A stretch of 64,000 nt of DNA from an uncultured Eubacteriales bacterium (GCA_958402445.1 CATXTO010000009.1:1-64000), one strand, 5' to 3'; counted from the first letter of the stretch, positions 16,197 to 25,188 are shown. Made by a program: numbers and translations. The notes: generated by a model not told the origin, from the letters alone.

Positions 16197-17036
16197 TCAC
16201 AGCACCTCCGATTCGTGGCGGGTCACGTGGCAGTTGATGTTAACCGCCACCGGCAGACTGGCCATGTGCACAGGCGAGGCCTCGATGTGGACTGCCAGCG
16301 CCGTGGTCCTACCGCCGAAGCCCTGGGGACCAATGCCAAGGGCATTGATGCGCCCCAGCAGCTCCCTCTCCATTTCCGCATAAAACGGGTCAGGATTCGG
16401 CGTTCCAGCCTGGCGCAGCAGGGCCTTTTTGGCCAGCAGCGCCGCCCGGTCGAAGCAGCCGCCCAGACCTACGCCCACTACGATGGGCGGGCAGGGATTG
16501 GGCCCCGCCTCCTCCACGGTTTTCACTACGAAATCCTTCACGCCCTGGGCCCCGTCCGAGGGCCGGAGCATGGCGATGCGGCTCATATTTTCACTGCCGG
16601 CCCCCTTGGGCGCCACGGTCACCTTGACCTGATCCCCGGGCACCAGCTCTATGTACACAATGGCCGGCGTGTTGTCCTTGGTGTTGACCCGCCGCAGGGG
16701 ATCGCTGACCATAGAGCACCGCAGGCCCCCTTCCAGATAGCCCTGCCGAACGCCGGCATCCACCGCCGCCTGCAGGTCGCCATCAATATGGACCTCCTGA
16801 CCGATCTCCAAAAACACGCAGGCCGCCCCCGTGTCCTGACAGATGGGCAGGGCGTTCTCCTCCGCAATTTTGTAATTTTCCACAATTCTGTCCAGAATTT
16901 CACGCGCCGGGGTCCAGGGCTCTTGCTCCCGACCGGCGGCGATACAGGCTCTGACATCAGCCGGTAAATTCCGGTTGGCGCTGATACACAATTGGGCCAC
17001 AGCCCGGGTAATGGCATTCGCTTTGATTTCACGCAT
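16197..17036 (-). CDS. fumA: Fumarate hydratase class I, alpha subunit
   Basis: A 279-residue [4Fe-4S] subunit. Cluster Cys are expected in PICQDTGAACVF, GVGLGGCFDRAALLAKKAL and near the end in NINCHVTRHE; all are present. The length is normal for the split anaerobic enzyme. The oxygen-sensitive cluster fits an anaerobe, where the enzyme serves the reductive or mixed-acid branch of central metabolism. A GGGACATACC stretch precedes the ATG; no strong ribosome site was noted. Confidence 0.9.
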   Translation of the reverse strand: MREIKANAITRAVAQLCISANRNLPADVRACIAAGREQEPWTPAREILDRIVENYKIAEENALPICQDTGAACVFLEIGQEVHIDGDLQAAVDAGVRQGYLEGGLRCSMVSDPLRRVNTKDNTPAIVYIELVPGDQVKVTVAPKGAGSENMSRIAMLRPSDGAQGVKDFVVKTVEEAGPNPCPPIVVGVGLGGCFDRAALLAKKALLRQAGTPNPDPFYAEMERELLGRINALGIGPQGFGGRTTALAVHIEASPVHMASLPVAVNINCHVTRHESEVL

Positions 17037-17158
17037 GGTATGTCCCTTTCTTTCTGCAAGAGTTTTGAGCGCTGCAGTCTGCGCCGCTCGTTCACAGCTC
17101 TATTTTACACGATGGAGCGCCGAGTTGCAACGCCCGGTCCCCCTTGTTCTCCCAGGCG

Positions 17159-18325
17159 TCACAGCCGCCGGTATGCCGCGGCGATCTGGTCCAAGGCCCG
17201 GTTCAGTGTGCCCCGGGTGCAGGCCAAATTCATCCGCACAAAGCCCTCTCCTTCCGGCCCAAACCAATCGCCGTCGTTCAGCGCCACGCCTGCCTCCCAG
17301 GTGAAAAAGGCATGGAGCTTTGCCTGGTCCATGCCCAAATCCCGGCAATCCAGCCACATCAGGTAGGTGCCCTCGGGTTCGATCAGCCGAATCCTAGGCA
17401 TCTCCGCCGCCAGCCGCTTGCGCAGGCAGTCGACGTTTCCGCCAAGATGCTGCAAAAGCTGGTCCAGATACTCGTCGCCGTGCTGGTAGGCTGCTATGTA
17501 GGCGTAGACGCCCAGCATATTCAGGTTATCCGCATGGTTTAAGGCCAGCGCCTTTTGAAACGGTTCGGCCAAGTCCGGATTGGAGGACAGAACGGCGGCG
17601 GCTTTCATCGCGGCCAGATTAAACGTCTTACTGGGGGCAATGGCAGTCAGGCAGCACTGCGCCAGATGTGGCGTCAGAGACAGGATTGGAATGTGGCTTT
17701 GACCTGGGTATCGGAAATCCGCATGGATTTCGTCGCTGAACAACACCACGCCGTTCCGAGTGCAGATCTCCGCCACCTGCTCCAGCTCTTCCCGGGTGAA
17801 AACCCGTCCCACTGGATTGTGGGGGTTACACAGAAACATCAGCTTGGCGTCCGGGTCCGCTGCCCGACGCTCCAGGTCCGCAAAGTCCATGGTATACCTG
17901 CCGCACTCCAGGCGCAGCGCGTTATTGGACACCACCCTGCCCTGCTGCTCTATGGCGCCTGTGAAAGGGCCGTAAACCGGCCGCTGGAGAATCACCTTCT
18001 GGCCCGGCTTGGTAAAGGCCGCCACAGCCGTATACAGGGCGGGAACCACGCTGGTGATGGGGATGACCGCGGCGTCGCCCAGATCCCATCCGTGGCGCAC
18101 CCTCTGCCACCGGGCGGTGGCCTCCCGGAAGGCCGGCGGCGTAGCCGTATAGGCAAAGACGCCGAAATCCACCTTTTCTCGCAGGGCCGCAATCACAGGC
18201 TCCGGGCAGCGGAAGTCCATATCCGCCACCCACATGGGAATGGCTGCGGGATTGTCCGGAATGTGATCCCATTTTACGCTGTCGGTATGCCGTCTATCCA
18301 GATACGTGTTAAAATCGTAATGCAA
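17159..18325 (-). CDS. MalY/PatB-type aminotransferase (C-S lyase)
   Basis: A 388-residue PLP enzyme of the MalY/PatB subgroup of aminotransferase class I/II, usually a cystathionine beta-lyase or related C-S lyase that makes homocysteine or releases thiols. N-terminal hallmark KWDHIPDNPAAIPMWVADMD; cofactor lysine in TAIAPSKTFNLAAMKA; substrate-binding CNPHNPVGRVF. The start is taken as TTG at 18325, 7 bases after AGGAG; this gives the normal family length, while the ATG at 18379 adds 18 unrelated residues. It is monocistronic as far as can be seen. Substrate not determinable. Confidence 0.85.
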   Translation of the reverse strand: MHYDFNTYLDRRHTDSVKWDHIPDNPAAIPMWVADMDFRCPEPVIAALREKVDFGVFAYTATPPAFREATARWQRVRHGWDLGDAAVIPITSVVPALYTAVAAFTKPGQKVILQRPVYGPFTGAIEQQGRVVSNNALRLECGRYTMDFADLERRAADPDAKLMFLCNPHNPVGRVFTREELEQVAEICTRNGVVLFSDEIHADFRYPGQSHIPILSLTPHLAQCCLTAIAPSKTFNLAAMKAAAVLSSNPDLAEPFQKALALNHADNLNMLGVYAYIAAYQHGDEYLDQLLQHLGGNVDCLRKRLAAEMPRIRLIEPEGTYLMWLDCRDLGMDQAKLHAFFTWEAGVALNDGDWFGPEGEGFVRMNLACTRGTLNRALDQIAAAYRRL

Positions 18326-18442
18326 GCTGCATCTCCTCTCCGGCCCAGGCCGTCGTATTTCCCCACTATCATACTCCAAAAGGTTCTATTTTTCAACTAA
18401 AAGTAAAAAACGGAACTAGCTTTGGTCTCTGCCGTGTCCAAC

Positions 18443-18472
18443 TTGACTTTCCGGCTCTTTTTCGGGTATAGT
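18443..18472 (+). promoter_or_regulatory. Sigma-A promoter of the glycosylase gene
   Basis: TTGACT, 18-base spacer, TATAGT, 35 bases before the ATG of the glycosylase gene. Confidence 0.65.
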
Positions 18473-18507
18473 AATCCTAACAATAGCACAGCGGCAAGGA
18501 GACAGCC

Positions 18508-19080
18508 ATGGGTAAGCTGAAGCGAGAATTTTATAGCAGAGACACGCTGACTGTAGCCAGGGAACTGCTGGGCAAGGTGCTGGTGCGCCGATTGCCGGAC
18601 GCGGTCCTGGCCGGCCGTGTTGTAGAGACAGAGGCCTATCGCGGGGCGAAAGACGCGGCGGCCCACTCCTATCAAAACCGCCGCACCAGCCGAACAGAGG
18701 TCATGTTCGGCCCAGGCGGCTTTGCCTATGTCTTCCTTGTCTACGGCATGCACTTTTGCATGAACGTGGTCACGGCCCAAGCCGGCGAGCCGGAGGCGGT
18801 GCTGCTGCGAGCGGTTGCTCCGGCGGAACGATATGGAACGTTGCTTCAGGCTGGCAACGGCCCGGGCAAGCTCTGCCGGGCCCTGTCCATTGACCGAAGC
18901 TGCTATGGTCTGGACCTATGCGGAGACGAGCTCTATCTGCTGGACGACGACTTCCCCGAATTCTCTATAGGCTGTACCCGGCGCATCAACATCGATTACG
19001 CCGGCGCAGCCCGAGAGTACCCCTGGCGCTTCTTCATCAAGGAGAATCCTCATGTCTCCGGCGGAAAGCAATTTCGCTGA
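18508..19080 (+). CDS. mpg: 3-methyladenine DNA glycosylase (AAG/MPG family)
   Basis: A 190-residue base-excision repair enzyme that removes alkylated purines. Family signatures: YSRDTLTVARELLGKVLVR, the catalytic Glu in GRVVETEAYRG, HSYQNRRTSRTEVMFG, the Tyr-rich YVFLVYGMHFCMNVV, and GNGPGKLCRAL. Length is typical for bacterial Mpg. AAGGAG lies 6 bases before the ATG and a consensus promoter is upstream. Convergent with the Mn catalase gene 90 bases away. Confidence 0.92.
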   Translation: MGKLKREFYSRDTLTVARELLGKVLVRRLPDAVLAGRVVETEAYRGAKDAAAHSYQNRRTSRTEVMFGPGGFAYVFLVYGMHFCMNVVTAQAGEPEAVLLRAVAPAERYGTLLQAGNGPGKLCRALSIDRSCYGLDLCGDELYLLDDDFPEFSIGCTRRINIDYAGAAREYPWRFFIKENPHVSGGKQFR

Positions 19081-19170
19081 AGATGTCGGCGCTGGGTTCA
19101 CCAACGGAAATGCCCCGGCCCTCTCGCTTTCGCGCAGGGGGGCGGGGCGTTGTTTGGGGCAGAGAAAAGG

Positions 19171-19839
19171 TCAGCTCCGGAATTCCGGCTTGTGGGCGTT
19201 TCTGGCTGAAAACGGATTGGAGGAGCCGCCCGTGGACAGGTCAAAGTAAATGCGGCTGTTTTCCGTGGTTCCAAAGTCCTTCTGGGAGCCGCTGTCCTGA
19301 ATCTTGTTGAAGGCCTCCCGGAACAGCATGTTATGAGCCTCCTCCCGGTTCAGTAGGAAGTCGATGGTCTCCCGGACACCCTTGTCGTCGATTTGGCGAT
19401 ACAGGTACTGATATACCACCTTGGCCCGCTGCTCCGAGGCGATATCGGAAAGAATGTCCGCTGCCGCGTCTCCGGTCTCGTTGACATAGGCCGCCGTCCA
19501 CAGATAGCCGGAGGCATTGGTCAGCATGGGCGTTAGGCCGGAGAGCACGTGGGGCTCTACTGAGCCGACCTTGGCGTCCTGCGCCTTCAGCTCATCGCCA
19601 TTGAGCTTGTTGACCAGGGCGGAAATCATCTCCAGGTGGCACAGCTCCTCCGTAGCGATATCTAAAAACAGATCCTTGAGCTCCGGGTCCTTGAACCGCA
19701 TACTCTGAGACAGGTACTGCATGGCTGCTTTCAACTCTCCCTGGGGGCCGCCGACCTGCTCCTGCAGGATGGCAGCATATACGGGATTGGGGCGGTCCAC
19801 CCGCACGGGATTCAGATATTGTTTTTCATGTTTAAACAC
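19171..19839 (-). CDS. Manganese catalase (CotJC-like)
   Basis: A 222-residue ferritin-like four-helix protein of the Mn catalase family, expected to break down hydrogen peroxide at a di-Mn centre or serve as a CotJC-type spore-coat protein. Metal ligands are seen as GGPQGELKAAMQY, ATEELCHLEM, DIASEQRAK and REEAHNMLF. A GTG start at 19839 is preferred (MFKHEKQYLNPV), 8 bases after AAGGAG; two GTG codons further upstream overlap the ribosome site. No cotJA/cotJB neighbours are present, so the spore-coat role is uncertain. Confidence 0.85.
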   Translation of the reverse strand: MFKHEKQYLNPVRVDRPNPVYAAILQEQVGGPQGELKAAMQYLSQSMRFKDPELKDLFLDIATEELCHLEMISALVNKLNGDELKAQDAKVGSVEPHVLSGLTPMLTNASGYLWTAAYVNETGDAAADILSDIASEQRAKVVYQYLYRQIDDKGVRETIDFLLNREEAHNMLFREAFNKIQDSGSQKDFGTTENSRIYFDLSTGGSSNPFSARNAHKPEFRS

Positions 19840-20047
19840 AAACACCACTCCTTTTTCTAGGTTAGTCCTAGTTTTACCCTAGTAAGGAGAAATATACCAG
19901 CTGCAAAGGATTTCCTCCTTTGCTTTGAAAAGAAGCCCCTGACCAAAGAGCCTGAAAGTGCAAAACAAAAAGGGAGCCGTTGGGGCACACTCCGCAAGAA
20001 AGGTGCCCCAAGGCTTTGTATTTTATTAAACAAAAGTTGTTGTTTGA

Positions 20048-20076
20048 AACGGCATAGCTTATGGCTATGCCGTTTT
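20048..20076 (-). terminator. Hairpin at the recombinase gene end
   Basis: AACGGCATAGC / GCTATGCCGTT, 11-bp perfect stem, loop TTATG, overlapping the last codons and stop of the recombinase frame; T's flank it on both strands, so it can act in both directions. Also the approximate left limit of the TnpX-type element. Confidence 0.55.
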
Positions 20077-21740
20077 CTCTGTTTGTCTGGATTTTCTGTT
20101 TTGCAAATGCTCCTGAAAGAGTTCTTCCATTTCTTCTGGAGTTGGCTCTCTGACAATCCCGATACCATTGTAGTAAATGTCTAAGGTCTGAATACGCTTA
20201 CCGTCTATTCGTTCGGGTTTGGAAACGAATATCTTCTCGATAAACTCATGTACCATTTCGGGCGTTACTTCCGCAAGCAGTGTAATACGCTTAACCTTTT
20301 GAATAAACCGTTCCAGATTTTCGTTTTTATCTGTCCCGCTTGTAAGATAGCTTTGCGTTTCGGGAATATCAGCCTCTAACTGCTTCTGTTCTGTTTCAAA
20401 AGCCATAGACATTGTGGCAAAACGTTCATCCGAGATTTTTCCGATAGCGTTATCTTCGTAAATCCTTTGTATCAGGCTATCAATCTCCGTAACACGTTTT
20501 TTCATGCCCTCAAGCTCTCTGTGTTTTTTAGCAAGCTCTTTTTTCTTTTCCTCGCCAAACGCACTCATCTGCCTATGTGCAAAATCCTTTTCATAGCTTT
20601 GCACATACCACAGTACACGCTGCATACTCTCCAGTACAACCTCTGCTACAACCTTTTCACGGATATAGTGAGCAGAGCAAACATCGGAGTTTTTACGATA
20701 AGATGGGCAAAAGAAATATGCCTGTTCCCGTTTGTAGTTGTTTGTGACACTGTAATACAGTTTTTCTTTACAGTCGGCACAATAGAGGAGTCCTGAAAAC
20801 ATACTGAAAATTCCACTTTTGGTCGGTCTACGGCGGTGTGTGCGCAATTCCTAAACAAGGTCAAAATTTTCTGCGTCAATGATGGCAGGGTGCGTGTCTT
20901 TAAATATCTGCCATTCCTCCTGCGGACGCTCCACCATTTTCTTATTCTTAAATGATTTGGTTGAACTGCGAAAATTGACGGTGTCTCCAATGTACTCCTG
21001 CTTTGACAAAATTCCTGCTACGGTATCGGAGCACCAGTTAAATGGTTTGGCAGGTGGATTACTACAGCTTCCCCCAATGCTGTTCCAGTATTCCGTTGGG
21101 ATCGTGACGTTATCCGCTTTTAGGCGTTTGGCTATCTGCGTCGGACCAAGCCCTGATATACACATATTAAAAATCTGACGCACAATTTTTGCCGCAGGCT
21201 CATCAATGACCCATTCCTTTGGATTATCTGTACTTTTCATGTATCCAAAGGGCGGATTGGTCGTGAGAGGTACACCTGACATCCCTTTGTTTTTGAATAC
21301 ATTCCGTACCTTTTGACTGGTATTTTAGCATGCCATTCGTTGAACAAATCCTGCATGGGGACAAGGTCGCTTAACCCTTTATCCGTGTCAATGTTATCCA
21401 TAATGGCAATATACCGTACTCCTAAACGGTCAAAATCTTCTTCTAATAGCTGACCGACAACAAGACAGTTTCTGCCAAGCCGGGAATGGTCTCTTACGAT
21501 AAGGGCACTGATTTTTCCCTGTTCTGCCAAATCTATAAGTTCCATAAAGGCAGGTCTTGTAAACGTTACCCCCGAATAACCATCGTCAATAAACACTTTG
21601 GTATTCCTAAATCCGTTTTCCTTTGCAAACTTTTCAAGGATAGCTTGCTGATTTTTGATACTGCCCGATAGTCCGTTCTGTTCATCATCTCGTGACAGTC
21701 GGCAATAAAGAGCAGTGGTTTTATCTGACTGAACGCTCAT
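20065..21740 (-). pseudogene. tnpX: TnpX-family large serine recombinase, frameshift plus TAG
   Basis: Three pieces of one recombinase of about 560 codons. 21740-21300: catalytic domain (TTALYCRLSRDDEQ, VRDHSRLGRNCLVVG). Near 21330 one A seems missing in an A-run, shifting the frame; the expected VRNVFKNKGMSGVPLTTN is restored afterwards. 21282-20851: Recombinase domain (NPPFGYMKSTDNPKEW, ILSKQEYIGDTVNF). At 20851-20853 an in-frame TAG interrupts FDLV-stop-ELRTHRRRPTKSG, where relatives usually have Gln. 20847-20065: zinc ribbon (CADCKEKLYYSV) and coiled coil. An AAAGGAG site precedes the ATG. As read it cannot make a full transposase; one changed base pair and one inserted base would repair it. 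Confidence 0.85.
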
Positions 21741-21820
21741 AAAGCTCCTTTCCGCAGCCAGATATGATATGAATTGCAGGTGTATTTATTATATCACATT
21801 CGCCGCATTTCTTCAATGCT

Positions 21821-22087
21821 TTAGAGTGGTGATATTTGAGGAACTAAAAGTATCCGTTCTGCCTTTTCCTGCAAGCTCTCGGAAGCCGTATTGTTAACAT
21901 GAATGTTGGCATGGTATATCGTACCGTCAATCTCTTTTGTGAAGTTGATGGAGTGGGGGTGTGCCGCTCTGCGAAACCAATCAAGCCGTTCTTCTTTTTT
22001 CATAGCTACAAGCATATCGGTAATATTTTCAATAACTTTTCGAATGGAAATGTCCTCTTCAATCTCATTGATCGCTTCTTTATCCAT
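21821..22087 (-). CDS. TnpW-like element protein
   Basis: An 88-residue protein. The C-terminal half (FTKEIDGTIYHANIHVNN, SESLQEKAERIL) has the pattern of TnpW, a small protein of unknown role in Tn4451-type elements; the N-terminal half is an extra acidic, helical part with WFRRAAHPHS. GGAGG precedes the ATG. It lies between the sigma-like gene and the recombinase in the usual position for element accessory genes. Confidence 0.6.
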   Translation of the reverse strand: MDKEAINEIEEDISIRKVIENITDMLVAMKKEERLDWFRRAAHPHSINFTKEIDGTIYHANIHVNNTASESLQEKAERILLVPQISPL

Positions 22088-22173
22088 GCTTTAAATCCTC
22101 CTGCTATATACTGAGTGAGAGGCTTTTGCCTCTCACTCAGTAGCCGATGGGAATGTCCAATTTTCCCCTCTGG

Positions 22174-22599
22174 TTAAAGAACTTTTTTAATTTTTTCTTT
22201 GAGTCTGTCCAATCGTCTATAAATTGCTCCTGTTGCTAAGCCTACAATTGTGGCAATCTCTTTTGTGGAATAGCCTTGCGTTTTAAGCAGGACAATATGC
22301 AAGGTGAGCTTGTCCACTATAAGCAAAGCTTGATAAAGCCTTGCGTTTTTGATTTCATCAAACAAATTGTCAACGGAGTGTATCTCGGTCTGTGACTCTG
22401 CAGCTGCCACCCTATCAGGGTATTCGCCCACATCATTCAAGCGGCGGTAAAACCGCCTGTTTGAATTAAACTCTGCTCGGCCATAAGTGCGGATTTCCTC
22501 AATAATTTCTTCATCCATGCCGTATTTTCTCAATATTTTGTCCTCAGTTCCTTTCCAAAGCCGCCATTTTCGTTCTTCTCTGCCATGGTTATATGCCAT
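22174..22599 (-). CDS. Sigma-70 region-4-like HTH protein
   Basis: A 141-residue DNA-binding protein typical of clostridial mobile elements. The C-terminal 60 residues carry a sigma region-4 helix-turn-helix (LLKTQGYSTKEIATIVGLAT, GAIYRRLDRLKEKI). The N-terminal part (FNSNRRFYRRLNDVGEYPDR) is common to this element-borne group. No region-2 core-binding domain is present, so it is probably a transcriptional regulator of element genes. A TTGGAGG site precedes the ATG. Confidence 0.75.
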   Translation of the reverse strand: MAYNHGREERKWRLWKGTEDKILRKYGMDEEIIEEIRTYGRAEFNSNRRFYRRLNDVGEYPDRVAAAESQTEIHSVDNLFDEIKNARLYQALLIVDKLTLHIVLLKTQGYSTKEIATIVGLATGAIYRRLDRLKEKIKKVL

Positions 22600-23001
22600 T
22601 TTCGTTTTCCTCCAATCTGAATTTGAAAAATGCGAAATTCAAATTGGAGTGGCGGTAAACGGCAACGGGGCAGCGACTTGTTTGCCGCACACTTAAAAAT
22701 GGGCATAAAAAATCCCGACTGGATAAAATCCAATCGGGCATAAGTATACTGATATCTTATTATGAGAGTTGACAGTTCATGTTGCGGGGCAAGAGATTCC
22801 CGTAAGGGAGTTATCCAACTTTTTTGGTAGACTGATGATTACGCTTTGAGTGCTACATAACACGGCGGCCTCCTCCTACTTGCCACCGTATGTGCTAAAC
22901 TGGGCGCAGTTAATAACACCCACCGTATCCTTACTTTTCAAAAGGTGGCGGCTTTATTACTTTGAAATAAAAAAGCCGATAACCGTGATTTCACTCACAA
23001 A
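22600..23001. other. Gene-free stretch in the mobile element
   Basis: About 400 bases without a convincing gene. It holds a terminator-like hairpin at 22714-22738 (CCCGACTGG / CCAATCGGG with one G-T pair; T6 on the minus strand) and inverted GCCACC / GGTGGC segments between 22900 and 22950. A cis-acting mobilisation site could be here, but I cannot identify one. Confidence 0.35.
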
Positions 23002-23010
23002 TTATCGGCT
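22974..23010 (-). terminator. Terminator of the Cys-rich KTR gene
   Basis: AGCCGATAA / TTATCGGCT stem, 9 bp, followed on the minus strand by TTTTTT. It overlaps the last three codons and stop of the KTR gene. Confidence 0.65.
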
Positions 23011-23190
23011 CGGCGTCTCAGCGTCTGGCTCTTTGATAACGGTTATATTTAATTGTTGCACATTGATTAGGCTTTCCTGTTTGCACTTTGGGCCGTAGAG
23101 AGGAAAATTTATAAGCTCTGTATCTTCCCGTATTTTGTCATGAGTTTTACCACCGCAAACAGGACAACGTATCCATTCTGTTTTATTCAT
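23002..23190 (-). CDS. Cysteine-rich KTR family protein
   Basis: A 62-residue zinc-ribbon-like protein very common in Tn916- and Tn4451-type elements. Motifs: IRCPVCGGKTHDKIREDTEL, FPLYGPKCKQESLI, VIKEPDAE. In relatives the second knuckle is YCPKC; here the first Cys of it is Gly (YGPKC), so one of four zinc ligands is missing. Function unknown; conserved as a downstream passenger in these elements. Confidence 0.8.
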   Translation of the reverse strand: MNKTEWIRCPVCGGKTHDKIREDTELINFPLYGPKCKQESLINVQQLNITVIKEPDAETPSR

Positions 23191-23199
23191 AACGCCACC

Positions 23200-23808
23200 T
23201 TACCTCTCGGCTTTTGAAAAGTGCAAAAAAGACAATATGCTGACGGGAATAAAATATATGCACCAAAACTCCAAAACGGCTGTACCTATCCACTCTGCTC
23301 CTGTCATATCGGGTGTGAACAAACCGAGCATAGGAAGCATAAAGCAGGTAATAAAAAACACACCATGTATTAACAATAAGGCCTTTAGCCACTTGTCAGC
23401 TTTGGATTTTATGCAAACAGTTAATCCCGCAAAGAAAGTAGATAATGCCATTAACGCATACCCTAACATATCGTAGTTGAAAAACAAACCAAACTGCTGA
23501 AAATCAATAAGCGAAGATGCGTGGCGCGACAGAGCACCACCGGTAACCGTTGTTAGCTGTGCATAGTAGACCAAAGAAATGATTGTGGCGTACATAATCG
23601 AAAAAGCTAATGCTATAACCCCTGCGAGCTTTGCGTTTTCTTTCGCATAGAAATAATATGCCGCCATCATCGGAACAAAGCTAAACGCAATGAAGATGGA
23701 GAAAAAATAACTTGTGAAATTGCTGCCTAAAAGCATCGATACTGCGAAACCAACCACTGAAAACAGGTTAATGGCAGAACTGAATATTCCTATTTTTCTT
23801 TTCATCAT
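23200..23808 (-). CDS. Six-helix membrane protein controlled with TetR
   Basis: A 202-residue integral membrane protein with about six hydrophobic helices (for example FSVVGFAVSMLLG, FSIFIAFSFVPMMAAYYFY, LLLIHGVFFITCFMLPML). I do not recognise the family; no transporter motif was found. Its ATG overlaps the TetR stop (ATGATGA) and GGAG lies 5 bases upstream, so it is co-translated with that repressor. The pair is AT-rich and looks like cargo of the surrounding element. Export of, or tolerance to, the TetR ligand is a reasonable inference only. Confidence 0.7.
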   Translation of the reverse strand: MMKRKIGIFSSAINLFSVVGFAVSMLLGSNFTSYFFSIFIAFSFVPMMAAYYFYAKENAKLAGVIALAFSIMYATIISLVYYAQLTTVTGGALSRHASSLIDFQQFGLFFNYDMLGYALMALSTFFAGLTVCIKSKADKWLKALLLIHGVFFITCFMLPMLGLFTPDMTGAEWIGTAVLEFWCIYFIPVSILSFLHFSKAER

Positions 23809-24392
23809 ACCTGCTCCTTTTGGACATCTTCAAATAAAATTAATACTGTTTTTTCGATAAAAGCCGCTCGTTCTTTTGCGTTTTTAAGGTCATAACCCAA
23901 GATTTCTTTTACCGCATCGCTTCCCAAAAAGGCAACCTGCATTGTGGCTGTAAGCATAAATGACAGTAACGCTTTATCTTGTTCTTTAACATCTTTTGTA
24001 AGGGATTTTATAAATCCTTTTTGTGTATAGGCCGAATTACTACTTGCTGAATAGCTTTGCAAGTCACCTAAAATAGAGATGCGGGATACAGCCGTATTCT
24101 CAAAAAGAAAATTAAATACATAGGTAGCTTTTGCTATTAAATTTTCTTTATCTGTTTCATATTTCTTGTTCACTGTCACACCCTGTATGACCACATTGTT
24201 AATAATGCGTTGAACACAAGTGGTAATTAAATTCTCCTTGTTTCCAAAGTGATAGTTTATTAATCCTAAACCAACTTCTGCTTTTTCTGCAATCACACGA
24301 GAAGTTATATTTTTTACATCACCGTCATACTGCTCAATAAGCTCTGTTGTAACCGAAATAATGCGGTCTTTAACATTTGAAGTATCTTTCAT
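23805..24392 (-). CDS. TetR/AcrR-family repressor
   Basis: A 195-residue repressor. The helix-turn-helix lies at about 25-60 (TSRVIAEKAEVGLGLINYHF then GNKENLI); the C-terminal helical domain should bind a small ligand. The ATG at 24392 follows AAGGAGG closely; the earlier in-frame ATG at 24410 lies inside the operator and is rejected. Two palindromes matching each other overlap its own promoter, so it is almost certainly autoregulated and also controls the membrane protein translated from the same message. Confidence 0.85.
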   Translation of the reverse strand: MKDTSNVKDRIISVTTELIEQYDGDVKNITSRVIAEKAEVGLGLINYHFGNKENLITTCVQRIINNVVIQGVTVNKKYETDKENLIAKATYVFNFLFENTAVSRISILGDLQSYSASSNSAYTQKGFIKSLTKDVKEQDKALLSFMLTATMQVAFLGSDAVKEILGYDLKNAKERAAFIEKTVLILFEDVQKEQV

Positions 24393-24402
24393 AGCAACCT
24401 CC

Positions 24403-24450
24403 TTGAACACTGTTCAAATATATTATACTGAACGGTGTTCAAAAAATCAA
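24403..24450 (-). promoter_or_regulatory. TetR promoter with two operators
   Basis: Minus-strand promoter TTGATT (24445-24450), 17-base spacer, TATAAT (24422-24427). Operator 1 is the perfect palindrome TTGAACACTGTTCAA (24403-24417), just downstream of the -10; operator 2, TTGAACACCGTTCAG (24428-24442 read on the minus strand), fills the spacer. Their centres are 25 bp apart. Binding would block polymerase directly. Confidence 0.8.
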
Positions 24451-24749
24451 GGGTGGAGAGATAATTTCTCTGAATTTCTAATATTTTAATAATCTACATG
24501 TGGAAGTAAACCTCAAAGTCAATGTTGAGTTTTCACCTAAGCACGAACTCACGCTGCCACAAACAAAATGTTTAAAATCGTTTAATAAGAGCCCACATTT
24601 CTATACAATTATTTTCATGGGGTATTAGGGTTTTCCTTAACAAGCGAATTTGGTTATCCAAATTCAGCGCTTGGTAAGACATTGCATTATTGAAACAGCG
24701 AATATGAAAGGCAACATTAGTTTTTCAACCATGCTGCCTTTTCGTGTGT
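24451..24749. other. AT-rich gene-free stretch
   Basis: About 300 bases between the TetR promoter and tnpV. No gene seen. A loose hairpin near 24705-24745 (AAAGGCA / TGCCTTTT) with T's may terminate tnpV on the minus strand. Confidence 0.35.
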
Positions 24750-25124
24750 CTAGCTATAAATAATTTCGTCTAAAATCAATTTATCTACCTGATTGCGAAT
24801 GCTATTCATTTGCCGTATCCACTCCAACCAGTTATCTAATTTTAGTTGCTCGGTGATACCTTGTTTCTGTTTCATCTGTTTTATGAGTATCTCAAAACGT
24901 TCCTGTGCCTGTTTATCAATTTCAGAAAGATAAGCACCCAGTTTACCGTTTGAAAGAAGATTGATGTATGTAATTCTACGGTGTTCCTTTAAATAAAGCA
25001 AGTGCCTCTGCCCGTAAATACCAATCGGATTTTCTTCTTCGGTGGGTAAGGTAAGATGTGGAACAAGATAATTATTTTGCCGCTTGTATGTACAACCTAA
25101 CTGTTCAAATAACGTTTTTGCCAT
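24750..25124 (-). CDS. tnpV: Transposon protein TnpV
   Basis: A 124-residue, apparently complete TnpV, a small helical protein of Tn4451-type elements with unknown role. Signatures: LFEQLGCTYKRQNNYLVPHL, YGQRHLLYLKEHRR, LLSNGKLGAYLSEIDKQAQE, WLEWIRQMNSIRNQVD. GGAGG precedes the ATG by 9 bases. A truncated relative lies at 3345-3449. It marks the right part of the element; the end is somewhere before the hairpin at 25189. Confidence 0.8.
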   Translation of the reverse strand: MAKTLFEQLGCTYKRQNNYLVPHLTLPTEEENPIGIYGQRHLLYLKEHRRITYINLLSNGKLGAYLSEIDKQAQERFEILIKQMKQKQGITEQLKLDNWLEWIRQMNSIRNQVDKLILDEIIYS

Positions 25125-25188
25125 TTGGTCTTCCTCCGTATGATTCGAAATTCCTGCAATTTAACCATTCTGGTTACTTACAAAAGCC

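Noticed and set aside
14789..16237. A 482-codon plus-strand open frame
   Set aside because: It crosses three minus-strand features (the response regulator and XRE genes, the fumarase gene and its terminator) and has no domain.
1500..20853. Host-wide reassignment of TAG as a sense codon
   Set aside because: The window encodes RF1 (prfA) and TAG ends real host genes (fumarase beta, the XRE gene, coaE), so TAG is a stop in the host.
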